DNA of 64,000 bases. Source: Candidatus Blautia intestinavium. GTDB taxonomy: Bacteria; Bacillota; Clostridia; Lachnospirales; Lachnospiraceae. The stretch covers positions 51,265 through 115,264 of the forward strand of contig DXGV01000051.1 of the NCBI GenBank assembly GCA_019113745.1, read 5' to 3'. Below the pieces are notes generated by a model, which was not told the origin of the DNA, made no database searches, and saw nothing but the letters and a program-made list of their open reading frames with translations. Of this stretch, positions 8,222-16,554 are shown piece by piece. The first letter of the stretch is position 1. Each line of letters begins with the position of its first letter. Made by a program: the position numbers and the translations under genes.

Positions 8222-8914
8222 TTAAGCTAATTTCATCGGGTTGATCTTTACGCCAGGTCCCATTGTAGAAGTCAGGGTTACGCTCTTCAGATACTGACCC
8301 TTTAAGGTGCTTGGTCTTGCCTTCAGAATAGCTTCAATAAGCGTCTGGAAGTTGTCGCTTAACTGTTCCTCAGTAAAGGAAGCCTTACCTACCGGAACAT
8401 GGATGATATTGGTCTTGTCAAGACGATACTCGATCTTACCTGCTTTAATATCATGAACCGCTTTGGTAACGTCCATAGTTACAGTTCCGGCCTTCGGGTT
8501 CGGCATCAGGCCTTTCGGTCCAAGTACACGGCCCAGACGTCCTACAACGCCCATCATGTCCGGTGTAGCAACAACAACGTCAAAGTCCAGCCATCCCTCG
8601 TTCTGGATTCTCGGGATCAGCTCCTCAGCGCCTACATACTCAGCTCCGGCAGCCTTTGCTTCTTCTGCCTTCGCGTCCTTTGCGAATACAAGTACGCGAA
8701 CCTTTTTACCTGTTCCGTGAGGAAGAACAACTGCTCCACGGATCTGCTGGTCAGCGTGACGTCCGTCGCAGCCTGTACGGATGTGAGCCTCGATAGTCTC
8801 ATCGAATTTGGCAACTGCGGATTTTTTTACAAGGCTGATAGCCTCTGCGGTATCATATAATGTTGCGCGGTCTACTGCTTTTGCAGCTTCCACGTATCTT
8901 TTTCCTCGTTTCAT
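8222..8914 (-). CDS. rplA: Ribosomal protein L1
   Basis: 230 residues starting '[14 protein letters not shown]'. The ORF track adds 14 residues upstream, but the ATG at 8914 follows GGAGG and gives the normal L1 length. The L1 signature region '[17 protein letters not shown]' is present. It forms the L1 stalk of the 50S subunit near the E site and in other bacteria represses its own L11-L1 mRNA. It is the last gene of the operon. The usual partners rplJ and rplL do not follow it. Confidence 0.96.
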   Translation of the reverse strand: MKRGKRYVEAAKAVDRATLYDTAEAISLVKKSAVAKFDETIEAHIRTGCDGRHADQQIRGAVVLPHGTGKKVRVLVFAKDAKAEEAKAAGAEYVGAEELIPRIQNEGWLDFDVVVATPDMMGVVGRLGRVLGPKGLMPNPKAGTVTMDVTKAVHDIKAGKIEYRLDKTNIIHVPVGKASFTEEQLSDNFQTLIEAILKARPSTLKGQYLKSVTLTSTMGPGVKINPMKLA

Positions 8915-8985
8915 TTCTATAACCTCCTGTGGTGATTGCGGGAATTTCCCTCCCACTTCATTCTGTAGTTTCTGTCGTAACTTAC

Positions 8986-9411
8986 TTAGTCTGTTACTTC
9001 GATTCCCATGCTTCTTGCAGTACCTGCAATCATGCTCATAGCCGCCTCAAGAGAAGCTGCGTTCAGGTCTTTCATCTTCAGCTCCGCGATCTCCTGGACC
9101 TGGGCTTTTGTAACCTTTGCAACTTTTGTCTTGTTCGGAACGCCGGAACCGGATTTGATATTTGCTGCCTTCTTCAGAAGAACTGCTGCCGGCGGAGTTT
9201 TGGTTATGAAGCTGAAACTTCTGTCTGCATAAACAGTGATCACAACCGGAATGATCAGATCGCCCTGATCTGCTGTTCTGGCATTAAACTCTTTTGTAAA
9301 CTGTACGATGTTTACTCCGTGCTGTCCAAGAGCCGGACCTACCGGCGGTGCTGGGGTTGCCTTGCCAGCCGGAATCTGTAATTTAATATAACCTGTTACT
9401 TTTTTTGCCAT
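8986..9411 (-). CDS. rplK: Ribosomal protein L11
   Basis: 141 residues, full length. Begins '[35 protein letters not shown]', the conserved N-terminal domain that binds 23S rRNA at the GTPase centre and is needed for RelA activation. The C-terminal RNA-binding domain ends '[12 protein letters not shown]'. It is 56 bases downstream of nusG and 71 upstream of rplA. Confidence 0.97.
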   Translation of the reverse strand: MAKKVTGYIKLQIPAGKATPAPPVGPALGQHGVNIVQFTKEFNARTADQGDLIIPVVITVYADRSFSFITKTPPAAVLLKKAANIKSGSGVPNKTKVAKVTKAQVQEIAELKMKDLNAASLEAAMSMIAGTARSMGIEVTD

Positions 9412-9467
9412 TTTTCGGCACCTCCTATGTGGTATTGGCGGGGGTGTTTCCCTCCCACTTGAATGTG

Positions 9468-9983
9468 TTACGCCTTCTTGATTTCTGCGAAACTTATTTC
9501 TACCGGCGTTTCGCGGCCAAACAATTCAACATTGATGGTAACCATCTGTTTCTGAGTATTAATTGCAGTAACAACTCCGGCAGTGTCCTTCCAGGCTCCG
9601 CCTGTGACAACTACCATATCGCCTTCTGCAAAATCCACCTGAACGGTTTCTTCCCTGATTCCAAGAGGTTTCATCTCCTCTTCCGTAAGGGGCACAGGCT
9701 TGGAACCCGGTCCTACAAATCCTGTAACGCCTCTGGTGTTGCGGACAACATACCAGGTGTCGTCATTCATGATCATGTTGATCAGTACATATCCCGGAAA
9801 CATTTTTTTCTGAACCTGCTTTGCAGCACCGTTCTTCATTTCCACGACTTCCTGCAGAGGAACACGAACTTCAAGGATCTGGTCTTCCAGGTGTCTGTTC
9901 TCGATTGTTTTTTCAATGTTGGCTTTTACTTTGTTTTCATACCCGGAATAAGTATGAACAACATACCATTTCGCTTCTGACAT
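9468..9983 (-). CDS. nusG: Transcription termination/antitermination factor NusG
   Basis: 171 residues. The NGN domain begins '[22 protein letters not shown]' and contains 'FPGYVLINM' and '[11 protein letters not shown]'. The KOW domain (about 120-171) reads '[21 protein letters not shown]'. It binds RNA polymerase at the clamp and couples transcription with translation or pausing. It follows secE by 16 bases. Confidence 0.97.
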   Translation of the reverse strand: MSEAKWYVVHTYSGYENKVKANIEKTIENRHLEDQILEVRVPLQEVVEMKNGAAKQVQKKMFPGYVLINMIMNDDTWYVVRNTRGVTGFVGPGSKPVPLTEEEMKPLGIREETVQVDFAEGDMVVVTGGAWKDTAGVVTAINTQKQMVTINVELFGRETPVEISFAEIKKA

Positions 9984-9999
9984 ACAATCACCGTTATCC

Positions 10000-10209
10000 T
10001 TATTTCATTAAAAGATTAATACCTTCCAGAATAGCTGAATCCATAATGCTGATCATCACAGCCAGAATAATTGTAATCACTGTCACAGCTACTGTCTGTT
10101 TTGCCAGAGTGGGCCTGTCAGTCCATACAATCTTCTTGAATTCCGATCGAAGTCCCTGAAACCAGTTTTTCTTCTGACGTTTGCCAGTAGATTTTACTTT
10201 CTCCTGCAT
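10000..10209 (-). CDS. secE: Preprotein translocase subunit SecE
   Basis: 69 residues with one C-terminal membrane helix ('QTVAVTVITIILAVMISIMDSAI') after the conserved 'WFQGLRSEFKKIVWTDR' amphipathic stretch. It is the small stabilising subunit of SecYEG. Between rpmG and nusG, its usual position. Confidence 0.95.
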   Translation of the reverse strand: MQEKVKSTGKRQKKNWFQGLRSEFKKIVWTDRPTLAKQTVAVTVITIILAVMISIMDSAILEGINLLMK

Positions 10210-10234
10210 AGTCTAAACCTCACAATCTCTGTGA

Positions 10235-10384
10235 TTACTTCGTTTCCTTGTGCAGAGTGTGTCTATGGCAGAACTTACAATATTTCTTGGTTTCCATACG
10301 CTCAGGATGGTTTTTCTTTTCCTTAGTCATATTGTAGTTACGCTGTTTGCACTCCGTACAAGCCAATGTAATCTTAACGCGCAC
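10235..10384 (-). CDS. rpmG: Ribosomal protein L33 (zinc-binding form), GTG start
   Basis: The ORF track starts far upstream at 10456, but the family N-terminus '(M)[17 protein letters not shown]' begins at a GTG at 10384 with GGAGGT seven bases ahead. This gives a 49-residue protein, the normal L33 length. Two CxxC pairs ('CTEC', 'CKFC') mark the zinc-containing paralogue. First gene of the secE-nusG-rplK-rplA operon. Confidence 0.93.
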   Translation of the reverse strand: MRVKITLACTECKQRNYNMTKEKKNHPERMETKKYCKFCHRHTLHKETK

Positions 10385-10414
10385 AACTTCCACCTCCAGT
10401 GTTTTCATTTGCAT

Positions 10415-10453
10415 GGTCTTCTTCCGCCCGATTTCGGGCATAAAAAAAAGACC
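10415..10453 (-). promoter_or_regulatory. Hairpin in the rpmG 5' leader
   Basis: GCCCGA-TT-TCGGGC (10426-10439) sits inside an outer match of GGTCTT (10415-10420) with AAGACC (10448-10453), between the promoter and rpmG. On the transcribed strand the T-run lies 5' of the hairpin, so it is not a standard terminator. Function unknown. Confidence 0.4.
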
Positions 10454-10474
10454 CAACTTCCATGTCGCCTGTCC

Positions 10475-10504
10475 AGTTTAGCACAGAACCCCCGGATAAG
10501 TCAA
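10475..10504 (-). promoter_or_regulatory. Promoter of the rpmG-rplA operon
   Basis: On the minus strand TTGACT (10499-10504), 18 bp, TAAACT (10475-10480). Confidence 0.6.
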
Positions 10505-10701
10505 GCCTTTTCCGCGAAATTCTCCCGTTATCGGCGGCGGTTTGATCCGCCTTGTCCCGAAACCCGGAACATTATGTTTTCCGCGCTGCGCCGCCGTTTT
10601 TCTTCCCTAATTGTTACAGTCCACACCTGACCGCCGCACACATGCGCACTCGTCGCACTGACGCGCCGCCAAAATACTTCCTGTAAATCCGCAAATTTCC
10701 C
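10505..10701. other. Non-coding stretch between divergent operons
   Basis: Together with the flanking promoters this makes about 380 bp without a gene (10385-10768). It is unusually rich in G+C and CpG ('GCGCTGCGCCGCC', 'CTCGTCGCACTGACGCGCCGCC'). Beyond the two promoters and the leader hairpin I see no ORF or RNA structure I can defend. Confidence 0.4.
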
Positions 10702-10730
10702 TTGTCAACCCAGAATGGGTAGTGTATGAT
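10702..10730 (+). promoter_or_regulatory. Promoter of the polysaccharide ABC exporter, with palindromic spacer
   Basis: TTGTCA (10702-10707), 17 bp, TATGAT (10725-10730). The spacer contains the palindrome ACCCA-GAA-TGGGT (10708-10720), a possible operator. Confidence 0.6.
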
Positions 10731-10768
10731 AAGAAATGTTAATTATATAGAATACAGGAGCGGATTTT

Positions 10769-11554
10769 ATGTTAAAAAGATTCATGGATGACATGAAGAA
10801 ATACTGGAAGTATGCTATCTATTCTTCCAAAGCGCAGTTAAAATCCGAAATAGCCAATTCTTATCTGAACTGGCTGTGGTGGATACTGGATCCTCTTTGC
10901 TTCATGTTGATTTATGTATTTATGTTCGGTTACGTGTTTAAATCCACCGAACAGTATTTTGCAATTTTCGTTTTTATCGGTATTACACTGTGGGACTTCT
11001 TTAACAAGTGCCTGATACAGAGCGTACGTGTCATCAAAAATAATAAGGCCATTGTCTCCAAGGTTTATATACCGAAATTTATTCTTCTGATCATCAAAAT
11101 GGGAGTCAACGGTTTTAAGATGTTCATTTCTCTTCTGATCGTTGTCGCCATGCTGATCGTATGGAGAGTACCGATCACCTGGAACGTCTTATTTTTTATT
11201 CCGATCCTGCTGACTCTCTTTGTGGTAGTTTTCGGATTAGGATGTTTCCTGCTGCATTACGGCGTGTTTGTGGAAGACCTGTCTAATGTGCTGAATATTG
11301 TTCTCCGGCTTTTGTTCTATCTGACCGGTGTATTCTGGAGCGTTATGGACCGCCTTCCCGCCCCCTACAACAGTTATATCGGAAAGGGAAATCCCATCGC
11401 TTTCCTTCTGACTGCCATGAGGGACTGCGTGATCTACGAAAAAACGCCGGATCTGCCTCTGCTTCTGATCTGGTTCCTGGTGGGACTTGTGATCAGTATT
11501 CTGGGCGTCCGTAAGATCTACAAAAATGAAAACAGTTATGTCAAAGTGATCTGA
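10769..11554 (+). CDS. ABC-2 type polysaccharide export permease (Wzm/TagG-like)
   Basis: 261 residues with about six membrane helices and the amphipathic N-terminus typical of Wzm/TagG permeases ('WLWWILDPLCFMLIYVFMFGYVF'). These form the channel that moves an undecaprenyl-linked polysaccharide or teichoic acid to the outer leaflet. GGAG precedes the ATG. The ATPase partner follows after 57 bases. No glycosyltransferase genes adjoin, so the exported glycan cannot be named. Confidence 0.85.
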   Translation: MLKRFMDDMKKYWKYAIYSSKAQLKSEIANSYLNWLWWILDPLCFMLIYVFMFGYVFKSTEQYFAIFVFIGITLWDFFNKCLIQSVRVIKNNKAIVSKVYIPKFILLIIKMGVNGFKMFISLLIVVAMLIVWRVPITWNVLFFIPILLTLFVVVFGLGCFLLHYGVFVEDLSNVLNIVLRLLFYLTGVFWSVMDRLPAPYNSYIGKGNPIAFLLTAMRDCVIYEKTPDLPLLLIWFLVGLVISILGVRKIYKNENSYVKVI

Positions 11555-11611
11555 TGTATCAGGAAAATGCCTGAAGGCCCGGGAGACGGGCAATAAGGAG
11601 GAATATAGTAT

Positions 11612-12349
11612 ATGGAAGAAAAACATGCGATCGAGGTAAAGGATCTTGTCATCAGTTACCAGAATCTGAAAAAAACTTCTATTAAAAAAAGTCTTTTGAG
11701 TTTCAAGCGGCGGTCTGTGGACCGGTTCGTTGCGGTAAAAGGAATCTCCTTTTATGTGCGCCAGGGAGAAATTCTCGGGATCATCGGCAAAAACGGAAGC
11801 GGCAAGTCCACAACACTGAATGCTCTGGCCGGGATCTTTTCACCTGACAGCGGCACCATCGATCTGAAAGGGCACAGTATTTCACTTCTGTCCATCGGCG
11901 TCGGCTTCCAGAGAGAAATGACAGGACGGGAAAATATCATCCTCTCCGGAATGCTTCTTGGTTTCTCCGAGGAGGAGGTTCGGGCAAAGGAACCGGAAAT
12001 CGTGGAGTTTGCAGAGCTGGGAGAATTCATTGACATGCCTGTGCGGACATATTCCAGCGGTATGTATTCCAAACTTGCTTTTTCCATCACCGCCATTCTG
12101 GAAACAGATATCATGCTGATCGACGAGGTATTAAGCGTAGGAGATCAGAAGTTTAAGAAAAAAAGCTACAATAAAATGAAGAGTCTTATTTCTAACGAGG
12201 ACCGGACCGTTGTCATCGTGTCTCACAGTATCGAAACTCTCAAGGAGCTCTGCGATACGGTAATGTGGATGCACGACGGCCAGATCAAGCGCATCGGCGA
12301 ACCGGAGCCTGTTCTGGAGGAATATGTAAACTTCATGGAAAACAATTAA
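11612..12349 (+). CDS. Polysaccharide ABC transporter ATP-binding protein (Wzt/TagH-like)
   Basis: 245 residues. Walker A 'GKNGSGKST', signature 'YSSGMYSKLAFS' (the SSGM variant seen in Wzt/TagH ATPases), Walker B 'IMLIDEVLSVGD' and the switch His in 'IVSHSIETL'. The N-terminal 'VKDLVISYQNLKKTSIKKSLLSFKRR' insertion is a TagH/RfbE-type feature. There is no C-terminal carbohydrate-binding domain, so it is the short form, which implies export without terminal-cap recognition. It energises the permease encoded just upstream. A strong terminator follows. Confidence 0.88.
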   Translation: MEEKHAIEVKDLVISYQNLKKTSIKKSLLSFKRRSVDRFVAVKGISFYVRQGEILGIIGKNGSGKSTTLNALAGIFSPDSGTIDLKGHSISLLSIGVGFQREMTGRENIILSGMLLGFSEEEVRAKEPEIVEFAELGEFIDMPVRTYSSGMYSKLAFSITAILETDIMLIDEVLSVGDQKFKKKSYNKMKSLISNEDRTVVIVSHSIETLKELCDTVMWMHDGQIKRIGEPEPVLEEYVNFMENN

Positions 12350-12360
12350 GAGCTTCAAAA

Positions 12361-12409
12361 AAACGCTTCGGCATCCGTCATTTTCGGATATCGAAGCGCT
12401 TTTGTTTAT
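12361..12409 (+). terminator. Terminator after the polysaccharide exporter
   Basis: ACGCTTCG/CGAAGCG stem with an inner ATCCG/CGGAT pairing, followed by TTTTGTTT. It lies between convergent genes. Confidence 0.85.
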
Positions 12410-12464
12410 TTCTGTTTATTCTCTTTTCTCCGCATGCCGGGAAATCTCCCCGGCATACCTGCCG

Positions 12465-13922
12465 TTATTTTTCTTTTTCCGTTTCCGCAGTCAGATCCTC
12501 CACAGAATCCTTCAGAGCGTTTCTCTGATTATCGTCCACGCCCTCGGACACCTCTTTCTGGAAGAAAATTTTTACTGTCATTAAAAGAAGCTTCAGATCC
12601 AGGAAGAAAGAATAATTTTCTATATAAAACAGATCCAGTTTCAGCTTATCGTAAGGCGTTGTATTATATTTCCCATATACCTGCGCATATCCTGTCAGCC
12701 CTGCCTTTACCTTTAAGCGGTAGTAAAATTCCGGAAGCTCTCTTCTGTATTCCCGCATGATCGTCTGACGTTCAGGACGGGGGCCTACCAGAGACATGTC
12801 CCCGATAAACACATTGAAAAGCTGGGGAAGCTCATCCAGATGAAGATCCCTGAGAACTCTTCCAACCGGGGTGATCCTGGAATCATGTTTGGACGCCAGT
12901 CGGGCGCCGTTCTTTTCAGAATCTACCCTCATGCTCCGGAATTTACATATTTTAAAAGGCTTTCCGCCAAGAGTCAGCCGGTCCTGGAAATAGAATACCG
13001 GGCCGCCGTCGTACAGCTTCACACACAGAGAAATGATCAGCATCAGAGGCGATGAGATAATGATGCCGATACCGGATACCACGATATCAAGAATCCTTTT
13101 CGCCGCTCTCTGCTCAATGGACAGCCCCATGTTTTTCGCAACAAGAAGAGGCGTGTCAAAAAGATGTATCCTTTCGCTTCCCATCAGGATCACGTCAGAG
13201 ATCTTCGGGCTCAGATAACAGCGTATGGAGTGCGCGAAGCAGTATTTCAGATATTTGTTCCGGATATTGGAAGGCAGATCCCAGATAATAACGCCGTCAT
13301 AATTCCTCATCATCTTGTGGATCTCTTTTTCTCCTATGTCAATGTGTACTTTTCCGCTGATGTTATATTTATCCCGGCGGGAATTCATCTTCTGTATCAG
13401 ATCGCCGGGATCCCTGTCCCCATAGATCACCAGCAGTTTCCTGGCCTGATACAGCCGGGAATAGATGAATCTGGAGCCGAATATCCATATTACAATGACA
13501 ACAAACTGAACCAGCGTCATCTCCACCATAGGCCACGGATCCAGAAACCAGCGGTTGATCAGGGTGATCTGGAAATACGTCACCACATTGGTGCATATAG
13601 CGGCAAGGATCATTGAATAAAATACATCTATCCGCTTCAGATATCCTACCCTGAGTCCTCCATAAAAGGTGGAAAACAGCACATTGATCAGGGCATAGAT
13701 GGCAATCAGGACCCAGTTTCCTTTTCGCCAGAAGGGAGCAAAGATAAGCCCTCTGTAAAAGTCGTACCAGACATAGGCGAAAACTGCTGTCTGGGCGATC
13801 ACCGCAAGGCTCGCCAGACAAAATATAATAAATCTTTTAAAATCTTCTAATTTATTCTTCACAGTATCCCTCGAATCTGTATCAAACGCCCGTGTTTTCC
13901 GACGTTTTTTTATTTTTATCAT
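12465..13922 (-). CDS. Polyprenyl glycosylphosphotransferase (sugar-1-P transferase)
   Basis: 485 residues: N-terminal helices (four, about 28-150), a central CoA-binding-like domain (about 155-260), then a membrane re-entrant helix and the bacterial sugar transferase domain from 'KRILDIVVSGIGIIISSP'. Diagnostic motifs are 'KFRSMRVDSE', 'LDELPQLFNVFIGDMSLVGPRPE' and 'KAGLTGYAQVYGKYN'. It transfers a sugar-1-phosphate from UDP-sugar to undecaprenyl phosphate, starting exopolysaccharide or wall-glycan synthesis. It points at the exporter genes and the two may serve the same glycan (inference). Confidence 0.9.
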   Translation of the reverse strand: MIKIKKRRKTRAFDTDSRDTVKNKLEDFKRFIIFCLASLAVIAQTAVFAYVWYDFYRGLIFAPFWRKGNWVLIAIYALINVLFSTFYGGLRVGYLKRIDVFYSMILAAICTNVVTYFQITLINRWFLDPWPMVEMTLVQFVVIVIWIFGSRFIYSRLYQARKLLVIYGDRDPGDLIQKMNSRRDKYNISGKVHIDIGEKEIHKMMRNYDGVIIWDLPSNIRNKYLKYCFAHSIRCYLSPKISDVILMGSERIHLFDTPLLVAKNMGLSIEQRAAKRILDIVVSGIGIIISSPLMLIISLCVKLYDGGPVFYFQDRLTLGGKPFKICKFRSMRVDSEKNGARLASKHDSRITPVGRVLRDLHLDELPQLFNVFIGDMSLVGPRPERQTIMREYRRELPEFYYRLKVKAGLTGYAQVYGKYNTTPYDKLKLDLFYIENYSFFLDLKLLLMTVKIFFQKEVSEGVDDNQRNALKDSVEDLTAETEKEK

Positions 13923-14213
13923 TTCCTCTTAACTTTGTTATTATAACGTAAAACCTTCATCCCGTCCAGTCATTCCAAATGGTTTCGGTCTGCGGCGCCC
14001 ATTATTTTTATGATTTTTACATTTTTCGTCATTTCTCTATAATTATTAACATATTTTTTCATTTTTTTGCATTAATTTAATATAGTTTTAACAATACCCG
14101 TAAAATTTTGCAGAATATAATTACACTTTTTTTCTCAAAATTATGGAAATTTAAGAACAAAAATTGTATAATGTAATATATATCAGCATATAAAAGGAAA
14201 GTGAGGGTTCACT
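13923..14213. other. AT-rich promoter region between divergent glycan genes
   Basis: About 290 bp with no ORF. A TATAAT at 14167-14172 is the likely -10 for glgC; no convincing -35 is seen. The rest is AT-rich ('ATTATTAACATATTTTTTC') with no palindrome I could support. Confidence 0.4.
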
Positions 14214-15353
14214 ATGAAACAGAACAACATGTTAGCGATGATTTTGGCTGGCGGACGCGGAAGCCGTCTCCACGAGCTTACCAATAAAGTGGCCAAGCCT
14301 GCAGTTTCATACGGCGGCAAATACCGCATCGTTGACTTCCCTTTAAGTAACTGTGCCAACAGTGGGATTGACATCGTAGGCGTACTTACCCAGTATGAAT
14401 CTGTGCTTCTGAACAGTTATGTAGCTGCAGGAGGACGCTGGGGCCTTGACGCAAGAGAGAGCGGCGTTTTCGTACTTCCTCCCCGTGAGAAAGCAGACTC
14501 CGACCTTGACGTATACCGGGGTACGGCTGACGCTATTGCACAGAATATCGATTTTATCGATCAGTATTCTCCGGAATATGTCCTGATTCTTTCCGGCGAC
14601 CATATTTATAAAATGAATTACGCAAAAATGCTTGCTTATCATAAAGAAATGAACGCTGACGCCACGATTGCGGTTATTGAAGTGCCCATGAAGGAAGCAA
14701 GCCGTTTCGGTATTATGAATACAGACGAGCAGGGACGCATTGTAGAGTTTGAGGAGAAACCGGAACACCCGAAGAGCAACCTTGCGTCCATGGGTATCTA
14801 CATCTTTGACTGGAAGCTTCTCCGCAAAATGCTTCTGGCAGATATGAAAGATCCGGATTCTCATCACGATTTCGGAAAGGACATCATTCCTGACCTTCTT
14901 GCCGACGGCAAGACACTTGTTGCGTACAAATACAAAGGGTACTGGAAAGATGTAGGAACCATCGATTCCCTCTGGGAGGCAAATATGGATCTCCTGGACA
15001 GCAACAACGAGCTTGACCTGAACGATTCTACCTGGAAGATCTACACAGAAGATACACCTGCTCTTCCGCAGTATATCGGACCAAACGCAAAGATCAACAA
15101 GGCGTTTATCACACAGGGCTGCATCGTAGAAGGAGAAGTAAAGAATTCCGTCCTGTTTACCGGCTCCAAAGTAGGAGAGGGCGCTAAGATCATTGACAGC
15201 GTTCTGATGCCCGGTGTGGAAGTGGAAGCCGGAGCCGTTGTACAGAGAGCTCTTGTAGCCGACGGCGTAAAGATCGGCAAAGAGGCCGTTGTAGGCAGTG
15301 CTGACAGCGAACATATCGAGCTTGTGTCAAAACGTGTTAAGGGGGTAGAATAA
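14214..15353 (+). CDS. glgC: Glucose-1-phosphate adenylyltransferase
   Basis: 379 residues. The nucleotidyltransferase domain starts '[26 protein letters not shown]' with the G-G-x-G-x-R-L loop. It also has '[11 protein letters not shown]', '[12 protein letters not shown]' (catalytic Asp) and '[10 protein letters not shown]', followed by a C-terminal left-handed beta-helix from about 290. It makes ADP-glucose from ATP and glucose-1-phosphate, the committed step of glycogen synthesis. The stop overlaps the Shine-Dalgarno of glgD, one base away, so the two are coupled. Confidence 0.95.
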   Translation: MKQNNMLAMILAGGRGSRLHELTNKVAKPAVSYGGKYRIVDFPLSNCANSGIDIVGVLTQYESVLLNSYVAAGGRWGLDARESGVFVLPPREKADSDLDVYRGTADAIAQNIDFIDQYSPEYVLILSGDHIYKMNYAKMLAYHKEMNADATIAVIEVPMKEASRFGIMNTDEQGRIVEFEEKPEHPKSNLASMGIYIFDWKLLRKMLLADMKDPDSHHDFGKDIIPDLLADGKTLVAYKYKGYWKDVGTIDSLWEANMDLLDSNNELDLNDSTWKIYTEDTPALPQYIGPNAKINKAFITQGCIVEGEVKNSVLFTGSKVGEGAKIIDSVLMPGVEVEAGAVVQRALVADGVKIGKEAVVGSADSEHIELVSKRVKGVE

Positions 15354-15354
15354 G

Positions 15355-16470
15355 ATGGCTAAAGCATTAGGAATTATCACATCTTCCGGAACTCATATCA
15401 GGGTGGAAGGTATGCAGAAATACCGTCCCATTGGAGCATTTTCTTTCCTTGGAAGATATCGTGTTATAGACTTTCCGATTTCCAATATGAGCAACAGCGG
15501 GATCGACCGCATTCAGGTATATGTAAGACGCAAACCGCGCTCTCTTGCAGAGCATCTGGGCACCGGCCGTCATTACAATATCAACTCCAAGAGAGGCAAG
15601 CTTCAGCTTCTTTTCGCTGAGCACAGTTCTGAAAACGATATTTACAATACAGATATCGCATACTTTATGGAAAATATCGAACTGATCGAAAGATCACATT
15701 TTCCATATGTGGTAATCGCGCCGAACTATATGGTTTACGCTGCGGATTACGCTGACCTCCTTGAAACACATATTGAGTCCGGAGCTGATATCACTCTTCT
15801 CTATCACTCTGTCGACAACGCCAAGGAAGCTTTCCTGAACTGCGATATTCTGAACCTGAACAAACAGAAGGGTGTGGAATCCATCGAAAAGAACCGCGGA
15901 AGCGCAAAGAACCGCAATATTTTCATGGATACTTATGTAATGAAAAAAGATCTCTTTATCGAGCTGATACATAAGGCAAGAAAAATGTCCTCCATGATCA
16001 CTCTTCCGCAGATCGTCAACGCTTCCTGCGGAGAGCTTGACATCCGCGGAGTTGCCCACAGAGGATATTTCGCAAGCATCACTGATTTCAAGAGCTATTA
16101 CGATGCGAACATTTCTCTGATCGATATCAAGACGGCTCAGAGTCTTTTCAATCCGGAATGGCCTATTTATACAAGGACCAACGATTCCTGCCCGACCCAG
16201 TATTTTAAGGGAGCAGAGATCAAAAACTCTATCGTATCCAACGGATGTCTTATTGAAGGCACTGTAGAAAACTGCGTTATCGGCAGAGGATGCCAGATCA
16301 AAAAAGGCGCCGTTGTGAAAAACAGCGTGATTCTGGCCAACACTACTATCTGTGAAGACGTTCACCTGGAAAATCAGGTTGTTGACAAGTGGGCGAAGAT
16401 CACCCGCGGAAGAGAAATCATCGCTGATCCTCAGCATCCCGGTTACATTCGTCGGGATGACATCCTTTAA
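15355..16470 (+). CDS. glgD: GlgD, regulatory-type subunit of ADP-glucose pyrophosphorylase
   Basis: 371 residues with the same fold as GlgC, but the nucleotide-binding loop is degenerate: 'ALGIITSSGTHIRVEGM' replaces the GGRGSRL motif. This is the known pattern of Firmicute GlgD, which is non-catalytic alone and activates GlgC in a heterotetramer. 'GRYRVIDFPISNMSNSGI' and the C-terminal beta-helix remain. It follows glgC directly and is closed by a terminator. Confidence 0.93.
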   Translation: MAKALGIITSSGTHIRVEGMQKYRPIGAFSFLGRYRVIDFPISNMSNSGIDRIQVYVRRKPRSLAEHLGTGRHYNINSKRGKLQLLFAEHSSENDIYNTDIAYFMENIELIERSHFPYVVIAPNYMVYAADYADLLETHIESGADITLLYHSVDNAKEAFLNCDILNLNKQKGVESIEKNRGSAKNRNIFMDTYVMKKDLFIELIHKARKMSSMITLPQIVNASCGELDIRGVAHRGYFASITDFKSYYDANISLIDIKTAQSLFNPEWPIYTRTNDSCPTQYFKGAEIKNSIVSNGCLIEGTVENCVIGRGCQIKKGAVVKNSVILANTTICEDVHLENQVVDKWAKITRGREIIADPQHPGYIRRDDIL

Positions 16471-16479
16471 TATGCAAGA

Positions 16480-16510
16480 ACAGCCGGCAGGTTTTCTGCC
16501 GGCTGTCCTT
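16480..16510 (+). terminator. Terminator between convergent glgD and the ABC exporter
   Basis: ACAGCCGGCAG-GTTTT-CTGCCGGCTGT perfect stem followed by CCTTATTT. It may serve both strands. Confidence 0.75.
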
Positions 16511-16554
16511 ATTTATATCACGCTTTATTCATTTCTGTCTTTTCGCGTCAGCCA

